From assembly GCA_002298155.1 (NCBI GenBank), contig DBME01000153.1:1-8061 (forward strand): a DNA stretch of 8,061 bases, in the 5' to 3' direction. Below the pieces are notes generated by a model that was not told where the DNA came from, did no database searches, and worked only from the letters and a program-made list of their open reading frames with translations. Below are positions 1 to 7,241 of the stretch, one piece after another. This DNA comes from Holophagaceae bacterium UBA706 (lineage in GTDB: Bacteria > Acidobacteriota > Holophagae > Holophagales > Holophagaceae). The translations under genes were made by a program, and so were the position numbers. How positions within the stretch are numbered: the stretch's first letter is position 1; each line of letters opens with the position of its first letter.

Positions 1-1157
1 GCCTCCAGGAGTTCGGGGTCTCCGCGCCCACCCTGGAGAACGCCCTGGGGCGCCTGGCCCAGCACCTGGGCCTGGAGGGGGCCATCTACGCCACGCCCAC
101 GGGCTTCCTGGCCTCCCTGCGCAAGGAGGGCCACCACGGCAAGACCTACCTGATCCGCGTCGAGGCGGGGGAATCCCGCCTGGAGAAGCTGGCCGAGGCG
201 GAGGCCCTGGTGGACCAGGTGCTCCGGGGGGACCTGGACGTGCCCACGGCCCGGGACCTCCTGGCCCGGCTCGCGGCCCAGCCCCGGCGCTTCTCGCCCC
301 GGGTGGTGGCTGCCGCCTACGGGCTGGCCTCCATGGGGATGGCCGTGCTGTTCGGGGGCGGCTGGCGTGAAGCCCTCCTGGGCGCGGCGGTGGGCCTCCT
401 GGTGGGCTCGGCCGTGCAGGCCGTGCAGTCACGCCGGCACCTGGCGCCCCTGGCCCCGGTGCTGGGCGGCATCATCAGCTCCCTGGGCGGGGCCCTGCTG
501 GGACGGCTCCTGCCCGGGGCCTCCCACCCCATCCTGGTCATCAGCGGCATCATCGTCCTGGTGCCGGGGCTGGGGCTCCTGGTGGCCATGCAGGAGCTGG
601 GCACCGGCAACCTGGTGGCCGGCACCTCGCGCCTGGCCGGCACCTTCCTGGTTTTCCTCCTCCTGGCCTTCGGGGTGGGCCTGGGCCAGCTGCTGAAGGG
701 CGCCTGGCTCGTGGGATTGCACACCGACCCCGTTCCCCTCCCCCCCTGGACCCTGGTGCCGGCCGTGGCCCTGGCGGCCCTGGCCTTCCTGGTCATCTTC
801 CAGGGGCGGCCCCGCGACTACCTGTGGACCCTGGGCGCCTGCCTCCTGGCCTGGGGCTGCGCCCTGCTGGGCAGCCGGATCCTGGGTCCCGTGGCCGGCG
901 CGGGCCTCGCGGCCATGGCCCTGGGTTCCGTCTGCAACGACTACGCCCGCCGGACCCGGCGGCCGGGGGCCGTGCTCCTCCTGCCCTCCCTCATGCTGAT
1001 CCTCCCGGGGAGCATGGGCGTCCGGGGCCTGGCCCTGATGCTCACGGGGCAGACCCTCCAGGGCCTCCAGGCCGGATTCCAGGCCGTATCCGTCACCGTC
1101 GCCCTCATGCTCGGCCTGTTCCTGGCCAATGCGCTGGTGTCCCGCAGGACCTTCTGA
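1..1157 (+). CDS. ThrE-family threonine/serine exporter, 5'-truncated by the window edge
   Basis: Probable inner-membrane exporter of the ThrE family, which uses the proton motive force to expel threonine and serine. The reading frame is open from base 3, so 384 residues are visible and the true start lies upstream. The first 70 or so visible residues form the soluble N-terminal region typical of the family, including YATPTGFLASL and the RVEAGESRLEKL stretch before the helix leading into the membrane part. From about residue 97 to the end the protein is a chain of hydrophobic segments. Each half carries a Pro-Gly loop: LVPGLGLLVAMQELGTGN near residue 186 matches the PGLPL...GN signature of the DUF1212 half, and LPGSMGVRG near residue 334 matches the DUF3815 (ThrE_2) half. 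Both halves in one chain is the fused arrangement, whereas many bacteria split them. Substrate is inferred from the family only. The gene ends 67 bases before the kinase start and no terminator is evident. Confidence 0.82.
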   Translation, partial: LQEFGVSAPTLENALGRLAQHLGLEGAIYATPTGFLASLRKEGHHGKTYLIRVEAGESRLEKLAEAEALVDQVLRGDLDVPTARDLLARLAAQPRRFSPRVVAAAYGLASMGMAVLFGGGWREALLGAAVGLLVGSAVQAVQSRRHLAPLAPVLGGIISSLGGALLGRLLPGASHPILVISGIIVLVPGLGLLVAMQELGTGNLVAGTSRLAGTFLVFLLLAFGVGLGQLLKGAWLVGLHTDPVPLPPWTLVPAVALAALAFLVIFQGRPRDYLWTLGACLLAWGCALLGSRILGPVAGAGLAAMALGSVCNDYARRTRRPGAVLLLPSLMLILPGSMGVRGLALMLTGQTLQGLQAGFQAVSVTVALMLGLFLANALVSRRTF

Positions 1158-1164
1158 ATAAAGG

Positions 1165-1192
1165 TTGGACCGGGGGCGGTACCGATTATCAT
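1165..1192 (+). promoter_or_regulatory. Possible sigma70-type promoter for the sensor kinase
   Basis: TTGGAC at 1165-1170 and TATCAT at 1187-1192 are separated by 16 bases. The -10 matches TATAAT at five of six positions; the -35 matches TTGACA at only three of six. The pair lies directly after the thrE stop codon, in a visibly AT-richer pocket. It would start transcription near base 1199 and give a leader of about 25 bases to the ATG at 1225. If real, it makes the upstream TTG at 1165 impossible as a start on that transcript. Read by eye only. Confidence 0.4.
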
Positions 1193-1224
1193 GGTCCATC
1201 GACACCTCCCCCCGCACTGGACCC

Positions 1225-4221
1225 ATGGCAAATCCGATCAAACGGTTCGCAGCGACCGTCCTGTTCCTGGGCGCCTCCTTCCTGGGAGCACAGGGGCCGG
1301 GAAGGCCGCCCATGCGGCATTACGGTTCGGAGGAGGGGCTCGGCAGCGAGGTGGTGACGGCCCTCACCCAGACCACCGACGGCATGATCTGGGCCGCCAC
1401 CGAGGCCGGTCTGGTGATCTTCGAGGGACACCGGTTCGCCCCCTATTCGGTGGAGGGACTGCCCTCGCCCCTGCTCACGAACCTGTACGCCGACCAGGAC
1501 GGCTCGCTGTGGGTCACCACCGACGCCGGCATCGCACGCCTGATGAACCGGAAGTTCACGGTCCTCGGCGAAAGCGAGGGCCTGCCCCGGACGTCCTACC
1601 AGAAGGTGGCGCGGGACGGCCAGGGCCGCCTGTGGATCCTGGGCAACCGCGCGCTGTTCGTGGAGGTGGGCCCCATGCGCTTCATGCAGGCGCCCGCGCC
1701 CCCGGTCCCCGAACCTCCGGTGCAGTTCTATGCGGACCGGGGCCAGCCCACGGTTCTGGCCATCACCGCCCGGCACCTCTTCGAATGGAAGGACGGGAGC
1801 TGGGTGCCCCTCCAGGCTCCGCCCGTGGCCGCCGGGGAGCAGCTGCTCAACGTGGCCATGGATGCCGAGGGGGCCATCTGGGCCCGGTCCAGCACGGCCC
1901 TGTGGCAGCTGCCCCGGGCCGGCGCCTGGCGCAAGGAGCGCGCCCGCATCACGGGCGGGTTCAGCTTCAGCTCGCGCCTCGACCGGGATTCCCAGGGCTG
2001 GATCTGGTTCGATGATTTTGACGGCCTGTGGCGCGTCAAGGGCGGCCTCCGGCAACGGTTCAGCTGGCCCGGCGAGGACGCCAAGGGCGGCATGGTGGAC
2101 CAGGAGGGCGGCATCTGGATCCGCACCGACCACGGCGTGACCCGGACCCTGGGCCGGAGCCGGTGGGCGGGCTACGACATGCGGGACGGCCTCACCGGCA
2201 AGCTGGTGTGGCAGCCCTTGCGGGACAGCCGCGGCCGGCTCTGGGTGGCCACGGACAAGGGCCTCTGCGTGGCCCTGGACGAGGGGTTCCGCACCGTCAT
2301 CCCGGGCCGGATCCTCAGCCTCGCCCTGGCCCCGGACGGCAGGATGTGGGCTACGGGCAGCCCCGGAGGCACGGTTTTCGAGGTGGATACGGCCACCCTC
2401 ACCTGGAAGACCCACACGGTGGACGTGCTGCCCCGGAGCCGGATCACCTCCGGACTGGCGGTGGATGCCCACGGGACGCCCTGGGTGGCTGACCGGGACA
2501 ACGGCGTCGCCCGGGGGATCCGCTCCGGCGGCGGATGGACCTGGGAGATCGTCCCCGTGGGGGGCAGGACCCCCAAGGACCTCCTGGGCATCGTCGCCCT
2601 GCCCGGGGACGGGCTCATCGTGATCCACGACGGCGGGGCCTCCCTCATGCGCCACGGCGAGTGGAAGCGCATCCCCGACCTGCTCCCGGACTACCCCGGG
2701 GCCGTGGGCCTCGGGCCTTCGGGCAAGGTGGTCTTCTCCTACCGGAACCGGCCCGAACTCACCCTCCACCGCCTGACGGAGGATTCCATGGAGCGCATGG
2801 ACACCGTGCGCATCCCCGTGAAGGCGGGCTTCAACTACTTCATCTTCTCCGTGGCCATGGACCCCTCGGGCCGGGTCTGGGTCGGCTCCAACGCTGGCCT
2901 GGGCGTGCTCAACGGCAAGGACTTCCAGATGATGGGCATGGAGGACCGGCTCGTGAGCCCCGAGTGCAACGAGTGGTCGATCCTGGCCGAGGCCGACCGG
3001 GTCTGGCTCGGCACCACCACGGGCCTGGCGGTGTTCAGTTCGGACCTGCCGGCCATGCCCCCTTCGCTCAAGCCCCCCACCATCCTCTGGGCCCGCGCGG
3101 GCGGCCTGGAACTCGATCCCGACGGGAGGGCGGTGCAAGTGCCGCGGAAATTCAACGAGCTTGAGCTCAAGTTCATGATCCCCACCTATCAGGCACCGGG
3201 CCGGATCTTCTACGAGACCCGCCTCCGGGGCGTCGACCCCGACTGGGTCCGCACGGATGGCCAGGTGCGCTACGCCGGACTCCAGGCCGGCCACCATGTC
3301 CTCGAGCTGCGGGGCTCGCTCCCCGACGGCATCATCGGACCTGTGAAGAACTTCGAGTTCTTCGTGACCCCGGCCTGGTGGGAGACGACCTGGGCGCGGA
3401 CCACGGGGATCCTGGCCATGGCGGCGGGCACGTGGCTCCTCATCTGGCTACGTAGCGTCGCCCTGCGCCGGCGCAACCGGCAGCTCCAGGAGGAGGTGGC
3501 CCGGCAGACCGCGGCCCTGCAGGAGGCCTCCCGGGCCAAGAGCGCCTTCCTGGCCAACATGAGCCACGAGCTCCGCACCCCCCTCAACGCCATCCTCCTG
3601 TATTCCGAACTGCTCCAGGAGGAGGCCAAGGACCGGGGCCTGGGCTCGATCACGGACGACGCCTCCCGGATCAACCAGGCGGGAGCTTCGCTCCTCAACC
3701 TCATCGACGACATCCTGGACATCTCCAAGATCGAGGCCGGACACATGCGCATCGACCTGGAGGAGATCGAGGTGGAGCCCTTCCTCCGCAACATCGACTC
3801 CTCCCTGCGGCCCGTGGTGGAGCGCAACGGCAACGTGTTCCGGGTCAACGCCGAGGAGGCGCCGGGCTTCATCACCTGCGACCCCACGCGCCTCCAGCAG
3901 ATCCTGGCCAACCTCCTGGGCAACGCCGCCAAGTTCACCGCGGCGGGGGAAGTCACCCTCCGCGCCTTCCGGGAGGGGGACGTCGTCGCCTTCCAGGTGG
4001 AGGACACGGGCATCGGCATGACCCCGGAGGAGCAGGAGAAGGTCTTCAGCGAGTTCGTCCAGGCCGACTCCAGCACCACGCGGAAATATGGCGGCACCGG
4101 CCTGGGCCTCACCCTGGTCCAGCGCCTCACGGGCATGCTGGGAGGCCAGGTGGTCATGGAATCCGCCCGGGGCGTGGGTACCCGGGTCACGGTGCGGCTC
4201 CCCATCGGCACCGGCGCCTAG
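1225..4221 (+). CDS. Two-component-regulator propeller sensor histidine kinase
   Basis: Membrane sensor kinase of 998 residues. Residues 1-22 (MANPIKRF then a hydrophobic run ending FLGA) look like a signal peptide, which favours the ATG at 1225 over an in-frame TTG at 1165. About residues 30-620 hold at least ten repeats of the Reg_prop type, with phrases such as GMIWAATEAGLVIF, GSLWVTTDAGIARL, GRLWVATDKGL and GRVWVGSNAGLGVL. In known relatives these fold into two seven-bladed beta-propellers in the periplasm. A Y_Y_Y domain follows (about 643-715), then one membrane helix (about 724-742), a short coiled coil and the kinase core. The core has HisKA with phospho-acceptor His781 in MSHELRTPLN, the N box with Asn896/Asn900 in ANLLGNAAKF, the G1 box DTGIGM at 927-932 and the G2 box GGTGLGL at 956-962. 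All catalytic boxes look intact. The protein ends after HATPase_c, without the receiver or AraC-type output domain that hybrid propeller kinases carry. No response regulator lies in the window. The ligand is unknown. There is no clear Shine-Dalgarno sequence before the ATG. Confidence 0.93.
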   Translation: MANPIKRFAATVLFLGASFLGAQGPGRPPMRHYGSEEGLGSEVVTALTQTTDGMIWAATEAGLVIFEGHRFAPYSVEGLPSPLLTNLYADQDGSLWVTTDAGIARLMNRKFTVLGESEGLPRTSYQKVARDGQGRLWILGNRALFVEVGPMRFMQAPAPPVPEPPVQFYADRGQPTVLAITARHLFEWKDGSWVPLQAPPVAAGEQLLNVAMDAEGAIWARSSTALWQLPRAGAWRKERARITGGFSFSSRLDRDSQGWIWFDDFDGLWRVKGGLRQRFSWPGEDAKGGMVDQEGGIWIRTDHGVTRTLGRSRWAGYDMRDGLTGKLVWQPLRDSRGRLWVATDKGLCVALDEGFRTVIPGRILSLALAPDGRMWATGSPGGTVFEVDTATLTWKTHTVDVLPRSRITSGLAVDAHGTPWVADRDNGVARGIRSGGGWTWEIVPVGGRTPKDLLGIVALPGDGLIVIHDGGASLMRHGEWKRIPDLLPDYPGAVGLGPSGKVVFSYRNRPELTLHRLTEDSMERMDTVRIPVKAGFNYFIFSVAMDPSGRVWVGSNAGLGVLNGKDFQMMGMEDRLVSPECNEWSILAEADRVWLGTTTGLAVFSSDLPAMPPSLKPPTILWARAGGLELDPDGRAVQVPRKFNELELKFMIPTYQAPGRIFYETRLRGVDPDWVRTDGQVRYAGLQAGHHVLELRGSLPDGIIGPVKNFEFFVTPAWWETTWARTTGILAMAAGTWLLIWLRSVALRRRNRQLQEEVARQTAALQEASRAKSAFLANMSHELRTPLNAILLYSELLQEEAKDRGLGSITDDASRINQAGASLLNLIDDILDISKIEAGHMRIDLEEIEVEPFLRNIDSSLRPVVERNGNVFRVNAEEAPGFITCDPTRLQQILANLLGNAAKFTAAGEVTLRAFREGDVVAFQVEDTGIGMTPEEQEKVFSEFVQADSSTTRKYGGTGLGLTLVQRLTGMLGGQVVMESARGVGTRVTVRLPIGTGA

Positions 4222-4223
4222 TG

Positions 4224-4232
4224 TGAGATAAT
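4224..4232 (+). promoter_or_regulatory. Possible extended -10 promoter element before queD
   Basis: TG at 4224-4225 followed by one base and GATAAT at 4227-4232 fits the extended -10 pattern TGnTATAAT with one mismatch. It sits immediately after the kinase stop codon and about 34 bases before the queD ATG. No good -35 box is visible 16-18 bases upstream, which extended -10 promoters tolerate. It would drive the queD-lipoprotein-HAD unit separately from the kinase. Inferred by eye only. Confidence 0.38.
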
Positions 4233-4265
4233 GGCCTCCCCCGACGGGGCTACCAGGCGATTTAC

Positions 4266-4613
4266 ATGATTCTGCGCAAGGAATACGGCTTCGAAGCCGC
4301 CCACTTCATCTACAACCACCCCGGCAAGTGCAAGAACCTCCATGGTCACAGCTACAAGCTCTTCGTCTCCCTGGAAGGCTCCGTGAACCCCGAGACCGGG
4401 ATGATCATCGACTTCGACGACCTGTCCAAGGTGGTCGTGGAGAAGGTGATCCAGCGCCTGGACCACCACTTCCTCAACGACCTGATCCCCCTTTCCACCG
4501 CGGAGAACATCTCCGTGTGGATCTGGGAGCAGCTCAAGCCCTCCCTGCCGGGCCTCTGCCAGATCGAGGTCTTCGAGACGCTGGACAACAGCGTGATCTT
4601 CCGGGGCGAGTGA
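4266..4613 (+). CDS. queD: 6-carboxy-5,6,7,8-tetrahydropterin synthase (QueD/PTPS family)
   Basis: Cytoplasmic zinc enzyme of 115 residues, close to the usual family length of about 120. QueD converts 7,8-dihydroneopterin triphosphate to 6-carboxytetrahydropterin, the second step of 7-deazaguanine (preQ0, queuosine) synthesis. The zinc ligands are visible as His13 in FEAAHF and His26/His28 in NLHGHSY. The catalytic cysteine is Cys22, four residues before the HGH motif. Asp66-His67 in LDHHFLND and Glu104 in VFETLDNS complete the expected catalytic set, and the TAEN motif is at 78-81. Having Cys rather than Glu ahead of HGH argues against the PTPS-III folate-bypass subtype. It begins 44 bases after the kinase stop with only a weak ribosome-binding site. 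Its stop codon overlaps the next gene's start (TGATG). No other queuosine gene (queC, queE, queF) is in the window, so the pathway assignment rests on family. A eukaryote-type 6-pyruvoyl-tetrahydropterin synthase role is less likely in this setting. Confidence 0.92.
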   Translation: MILRKEYGFEAAHFIYNHPGKCKNLHGHSYKLFVSLEGSVNPETGMIIDFDDLSKVVVEKVIQRLDHHFLNDLIPLSTAENISVWIWEQLKPSLPGLCQIEVFETLDNSVIFRGE

Positions 4614-5110
4614 TGCGGCGGGCCTGGCTGGCACTTCCCGTCCTGGCCTGCGTCTGCGCCTGCTCTCCGCTCAAGGACTACCAGGATGCGGCCCGGCTTC
4701 TGCGCTTCCACCTTGACCGGGTGGAGCCCAGCGTCCATCTCGCCCTGCCCCTGGACCGGTCCCGCATGGGCTTCCGCATGGTCATCGGGGTGGACAACCC
4801 CTCCCAGGTGCCCTTCCACGTCCTGACCTTCTCCGGCGACCTCAAGCTGGAGACCCGGGGCGCGATCCAGCCCATCGGCCGCATCGAGCTGGCCAAGCCC
4901 CTGGACCTTCCCGCCGCGGGCACGGGCCGCATGGACGCCGAGGTCACCTTCACCTACCAGGAACTCCGGGACAACTGGGTGGCCATCCAGGCCGCGGCCC
5001 GCGGGGGCTCCGGCGTCTGGCACCTGGAGGGGACCCTCAAGGCCGAGGCCTTCGGGCTGCCCCTGAGCTTCCCCGTGCGCACCAGCCGCTCCTTCGGGGG
5101 AGGCGAATGA
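4613..5110 (+). CDS. Predicted lipoprotein with a WHy/LEA type 2-like domain
   Basis: Protein of 165 residues, start chosen because the ATG overlaps the queD stop (TGATG) and opens directly into an export signal. Residues 1-17 are a lipoprotein-type signal: two arginines, a hydrophobic core, then three alternating cysteines at 13, 15 and 17. Either V-L-A-C13 or V-C-A-C17 could serve as the lipobox, so the lipidated cysteine is uncertain. From about residue 36 to 150 the pattern of alternating hydrophobic strands, with the DNPSQVPFHV motif at 61-70 and a late LPAAGTGRMDAEVTF stretch, resembles the WHy / LEA type 2 fold. That beta-sandwich domain occurs in plant late-embryogenesis proteins and in many bacterial envelope lipoproteins of unknown job. 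A role in membrane or desiccation protection is family speculation. The stop overlaps the next gene by four bases (ATGA). The lipoprotein call is firmer than the WHy call. Confidence 0.72.
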   Translation: MRRAWLALPVLACVCACSPLKDYQDAARLLRFHLDRVEPSVHLALPLDRSRMGFRMVIGVDNPSQVPFHVLTFSGDLKLETRGAIQPIGRIELAKPLDLPAAGTGRMDAEVTFTYQELRDNWVAIQAAARGGSGVWHLEGTLKAEAFGLPLSFPVRTSRSFGGGE

Positions 5111-5787
5111 TCCGGGCGGTCGTCTTCGATCTCTGGAACACCCTGGTGCACAGCCGGCAGGGCGACCCCTTCCGGCACCTCCTGGCCCTGCTCTCCGAGG
5201 AGCAGAAGGCCCTCTACCCCGACCTCCGGCGCGAGGCCATGGACCGCCCCCATCCCGACGCCCGCACCTTCCTGGCGGGGTGGATGGACCGGCTCTCCCT
5301 CAGCGGCACCCAGATCCTGGCCATGGCGGAGGTCTTCCAGACCGCCGCGGACGACGCGGAGTGGTTCCCGGAGGCCGAGGAGGCCGTGGCCGCCACCCGC
5401 AAGCTGGCCCGGGTCGGCCTCCTGTCCAACACCCAGAGCTTCGATATGGAATTCTTGGAGCGGCTGGGGCTTGAGCGGGCCCTCCCCACCCGGTGCCTCA
5501 GCGCCCTCACCGGCCACCTCAAGCCCGATTTCGAGGCCTACGAGGTCATGCGCCGCCGCCTGGGGCTCTTTCCCGGGGAGATCGCCATGGTGGGCGACAG
5601 CTGGCGCGACGACGTGACCGGCGCCCTCGCGGCGGGCTGGACTGCCATCTGGGTTAACCGGGCGGGCAACCCGCGCCCCCCCTGCGACCCCGACGCGGAG
5701 CTGGTGGAGATCCCCGATCTCTCCTTGGTTCCCGAAGTCATCGGCCGCCTCCAGGCCGGGGCGCGGTGCCCCACCTGCCTGGGCTGA
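5107..5787 (+). CDS. HAD-superfamily hydrolase with atypical motif I
   Basis: Cytoplasmic HAD-like protein of 226 residues. Motif I is FDLWNTLV with the nucleophile Asp8. Motif II is LLSNTQSF with Ser107-Asn108. Motif III is Lys139 in GHLKPD. Motif IV is GDSWRDDVTGA with Asp164, Asp168 and Asp169. Residues 15-90 form the helical C1-type cap seen in the phosphoglycolate phosphatase/haloacid dehalogenase branch. Residue 10, where classical phosphatases have the second, acid-base aspartate (DxD), is tryptophan. DLWxTL variants are known in this superfamily, so the protein may still be an enzyme, but a standard phosphatase mechanism is doubtful and the substrate cannot be named. The start overlaps the lipoprotein stop as ATGA, so the two genes are probably translationally coupled. 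The C-terminus ends with a CPTCLG tail. A 62-base gap with no hairpin terminator separates it from frr. Confidence 0.85.
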   Translation: MIRAVVFDLWNTLVHSRQGDPFRHLLALLSEEQKALYPDLRREAMDRPHPDARTFLAGWMDRLSLSGTQILAMAEVFQTAADDAEWFPEAEEAVAATRKLARVGLLSNTQSFDMEFLERLGLERALPTRCLSALTGHLKPDFEAYEVMRRRLGLFPGEIAMVGDSWRDDVTGALAAGWTAIWVNRAGNPRPPCDPDAELVEIPDLSLVPEVIGRLQAGARCPTCLG

Positions 5788-5838
5788 TCCGCTGGCAATT
5801 TCCATCCATTCAAGCTAGAAGAAGATGTGTGTCCTTTT

Positions 5839-5843
5839 GGGAG
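5839..5843 (+). promoter_or_regulatory. Ribosome binding site deciding the frr start
   Basis: GGGAG at 5839-5843 lies six bases before the ATG at 5850. Together with the alignment of the protein start to the RRF family, it rules out the in-frame ATG at 5766, which would lie inside the preceding HAD gene and add 28 unrelated residues. Confidence 0.65.
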
Positions 5844-5849
5844 TGTCCG

Positions 5850-6422
5850 ATGACCGCGACCGTTGAAACGATCCTCGCCGAGACCAGGAAGCGCATGAAG
5901 AGCTCCCTCGAGACCCTCAAGAAGGAGATGGCCACCGTCCGCACCGGGCGCGCCAATGCCGGCATCCTGGACACCCTGCACGTGGAATACTACGGCGCCA
6001 GCATGCCCCTGAACCAGATCGCGGGCGTCAGCGTCCCCGAAGCCTCCATGCTGGTCATCACCCCCTTCGACAAGACCGCCATCAAGGCCATCGAGCACGC
6101 CATCCTCAAGTCCGAGCTGGGCCTCAATCCCGCCAACGACGGCGTGGTGATCCGCCTGCCCATCCCCGCGCTCAACGAGGAGCGCCGCCGGGACCTCACC
6201 AAGGTGGTCAACCGCATGGGCGAGGAGATCAAGACGGCCATCCGCAACGTCCGCCGGGACGCCAACGAGGACATCAAGAAGCTGGAGAAGGACAAGACCG
6301 CCCCCCTCAGCGAGGACGCCGCCAAGAAGGCCCTGGAGCAGATCCAGAAGGCCACCGACGAGGCCATCCACGAGGTCGAGGAGGTCGTGAAGCACAAGGA
6401 CGCCGAGATCATGCACGTCTAG
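5850..6422 (+). CDS. frr: Ribosome recycling factor
   Basis: Cytoplasmic translation factor of 190 residues, against about 185 in most bacteria. With EF-G it splits the post-termination ribosome so that subunits, mRNA and tRNA can be reused. The whole chain matches the family. Domain I helices include the VRTGRANAGIL motif (residues 30-40) at the start and RRDANEDIKKLEKD (from residue 135) in the second long helix. Domain II includes PLNQIAGVSVPE and LVITPFDK (residues 53-75). The IPALNEERRRDL segment (105-116) is the family's hinge signature, with Asn where Thr is common. In many genomes frr sits beside rpsB-tsf-pyrH; here the upstream neighbour is a HAD gene and the downstream one a TSUP permease. 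The permease start follows the frr stop after a single base, so the two are probably co-transcribed. The 62 bases before the gene are AT-richer than their surroundings and may hold a promoter, but I cannot define convincing boxes. Confidence 0.97.
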   Translation: MTATVETILAETRKRMKSSLETLKKEMATVRTGRANAGILDTLHVEYYGASMPLNQIAGVSVPEASMLVITPFDKTAIKAIEHAILKSELGLNPANDGVVIRLPIPALNEERRRDLTKVVNRMGEEIKTAIRNVRRDANEDIKKLEKDKTAPLSEDAAKKALEQIQKATDEAIHEVEEVVKHKDAEIMHV

Positions 6423-6423
6423 C

Positions 6424-7215
6424 ATGGGCATGAGCCTGACCACCCTCGCGCTGCTGGTGCTCGCGGCGCTGCTGGCGGGGTTCATCGACGCCATCGTGGG
6501 CGGCGGCGGCCTCATCACCATCCCCGTCCTGACCTTCTGCCTGCCGGCGGGCACGCTGCCCACGGTCATCCTCGGCACCAACAAGGTGGTCGCCTGCACC
6601 GGGACGACCTTCGCGGCCGGCCAGTTCGTGCGGGCCAAGGTGCTCCATTGGCGGGAGCTCGTCCTGCCCGTGGCCATGGCCATGGCCGGCGCGTCCCTGG
6701 GCGTGAGCCTGGCCTACCTGCTGCAGAAGCGGGGCGACGCCTGGTTCCGGCCCATGATGATCATCCTGATGGTCGTCATGCTGGCCTTCACCCTGCTCAA
6801 GCCCGACCTGGGCAAGCTGCACGCCCCCAAGTACGGCCTCAGCCACCAGCGGACCCTGGCGGCCCTCATCGCCTTCTGCGTGGGCTGCTACGACGGGTTC
6901 TTCGGGCCGGGGACGGGCTCCATCCTCATCTTCCTGTTCGTGGCCGTCCTGGGGTTCGATTTCCTGCGGGCCTCCGCCCTGGCCAAGAGCGTCAACTGGG
7001 CCTCCAACTTCGCCAGCCTGGTCCTGTTCGTGGCCCGGGGCAGCTGGCTGCCCACGGTGGCCCTGGCCATGGCCGTGGGCAACGGCGTGGGGGGCTACCT
7101 GGGCGCCCGCACCGCCCTCTCCAAGGGCAGCGGCCTGGTGCGCATCGTCTTCATCGTCGTGGTGGGGGCCCTGATCCTCAAGCTCGGCTGGGACACGCTC
7201 CTGAAATTCAAATAG
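6424..7215 (+). CDS. TauE/SafE (TSUP) family inner-membrane permease
   Basis: Polytopic membrane protein of 263 residues, the usual size for the family (COG0730, YfcA-like). Known members move sulfite, sulfoacetate, sulfonates or other small organic anions, mostly outward; the substrate here cannot be told. Two inverted repeat halves are visible. The first has GFIDAIVGGGGLITIP (residues 19-34) and LGTNKVV (50-56). The second has the matching GCYDGFFGPGTGSILIF (154-170) and LAKSVNWASN (186-195). Seven or eight hydrophobic segments cover most of the chain, with a more polar loop near residues 120-142. The ATG at 6424 is one base after the frr stop; a second in-frame ATG at 6430 is an equally possible start. 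No clear Shine-Dalgarno sequence precedes either, so translation probably depends on coupling to frr. No sulfur-metabolism gene lies nearby to support a sulfite role. Confidence 0.88.
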   Translation: MGMSLTTLALLVLAALLAGFIDAIVGGGGLITIPVLTFCLPAGTLPTVILGTNKVVACTGTTFAAGQFVRAKVLHWRELVLPVAMAMAGASLGVSLAYLLQKRGDAWFRPMMIILMVVMLAFTLLKPDLGKLHAPKYGLSHQRTLAALIAFCVGCYDGFFGPGTGSILIFLFVAVLGFDFLRASALAKSVNWASNFASLVLFVARGSWLPTVALAMAVGNGVGGYLGARTALSKGSGLVRIVFIVVVGALILKLGWDTLLKFK

Positions 7216-7233
7216 CCAACCAGCCCGGTCAGG

Positions 7234-7239
7234 TATACA
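7234..7239 (+). promoter_or_regulatory. Possible -10 box before the superoxide dismutase gene
   Basis: TATACA at 7234-7239 matches TATAAT at four of six positions and lies in the only AT-rich pocket between the permease and the dismutase. No acceptable -35 box is found at 16-18 bases upstream. If used, transcription would begin near base 7246 and leave a leader of only about 20 bases. Confidence 0.3.
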
Positions 7240-7241
7240 GT

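Noticed and set aside
1165..1224. TTG start at 1165 for the sensor kinase
   Set aside because: It would put 20 polar residues before a clean signal peptide, and the TTG overlaps the possible -35 box. The ATG at 1225 is preferred.
1189..3297. A 702-codon open frame on the - strand opposite the sensor kinase
   Set aside because: It is rich in Gly, Ala, Pro and His without domain motifs, and lies opposite a gene with clear kinase motifs. Long antisense frames are expected where third codon positions are almost all G or C.
5766..5849. ATG at 5766 as the frr start
   Set aside because: It lies within the HAD gene and adds 28 residues unlike any RRF. The ATG at 5850 has a Shine-Dalgarno sequence and matches the family's start.
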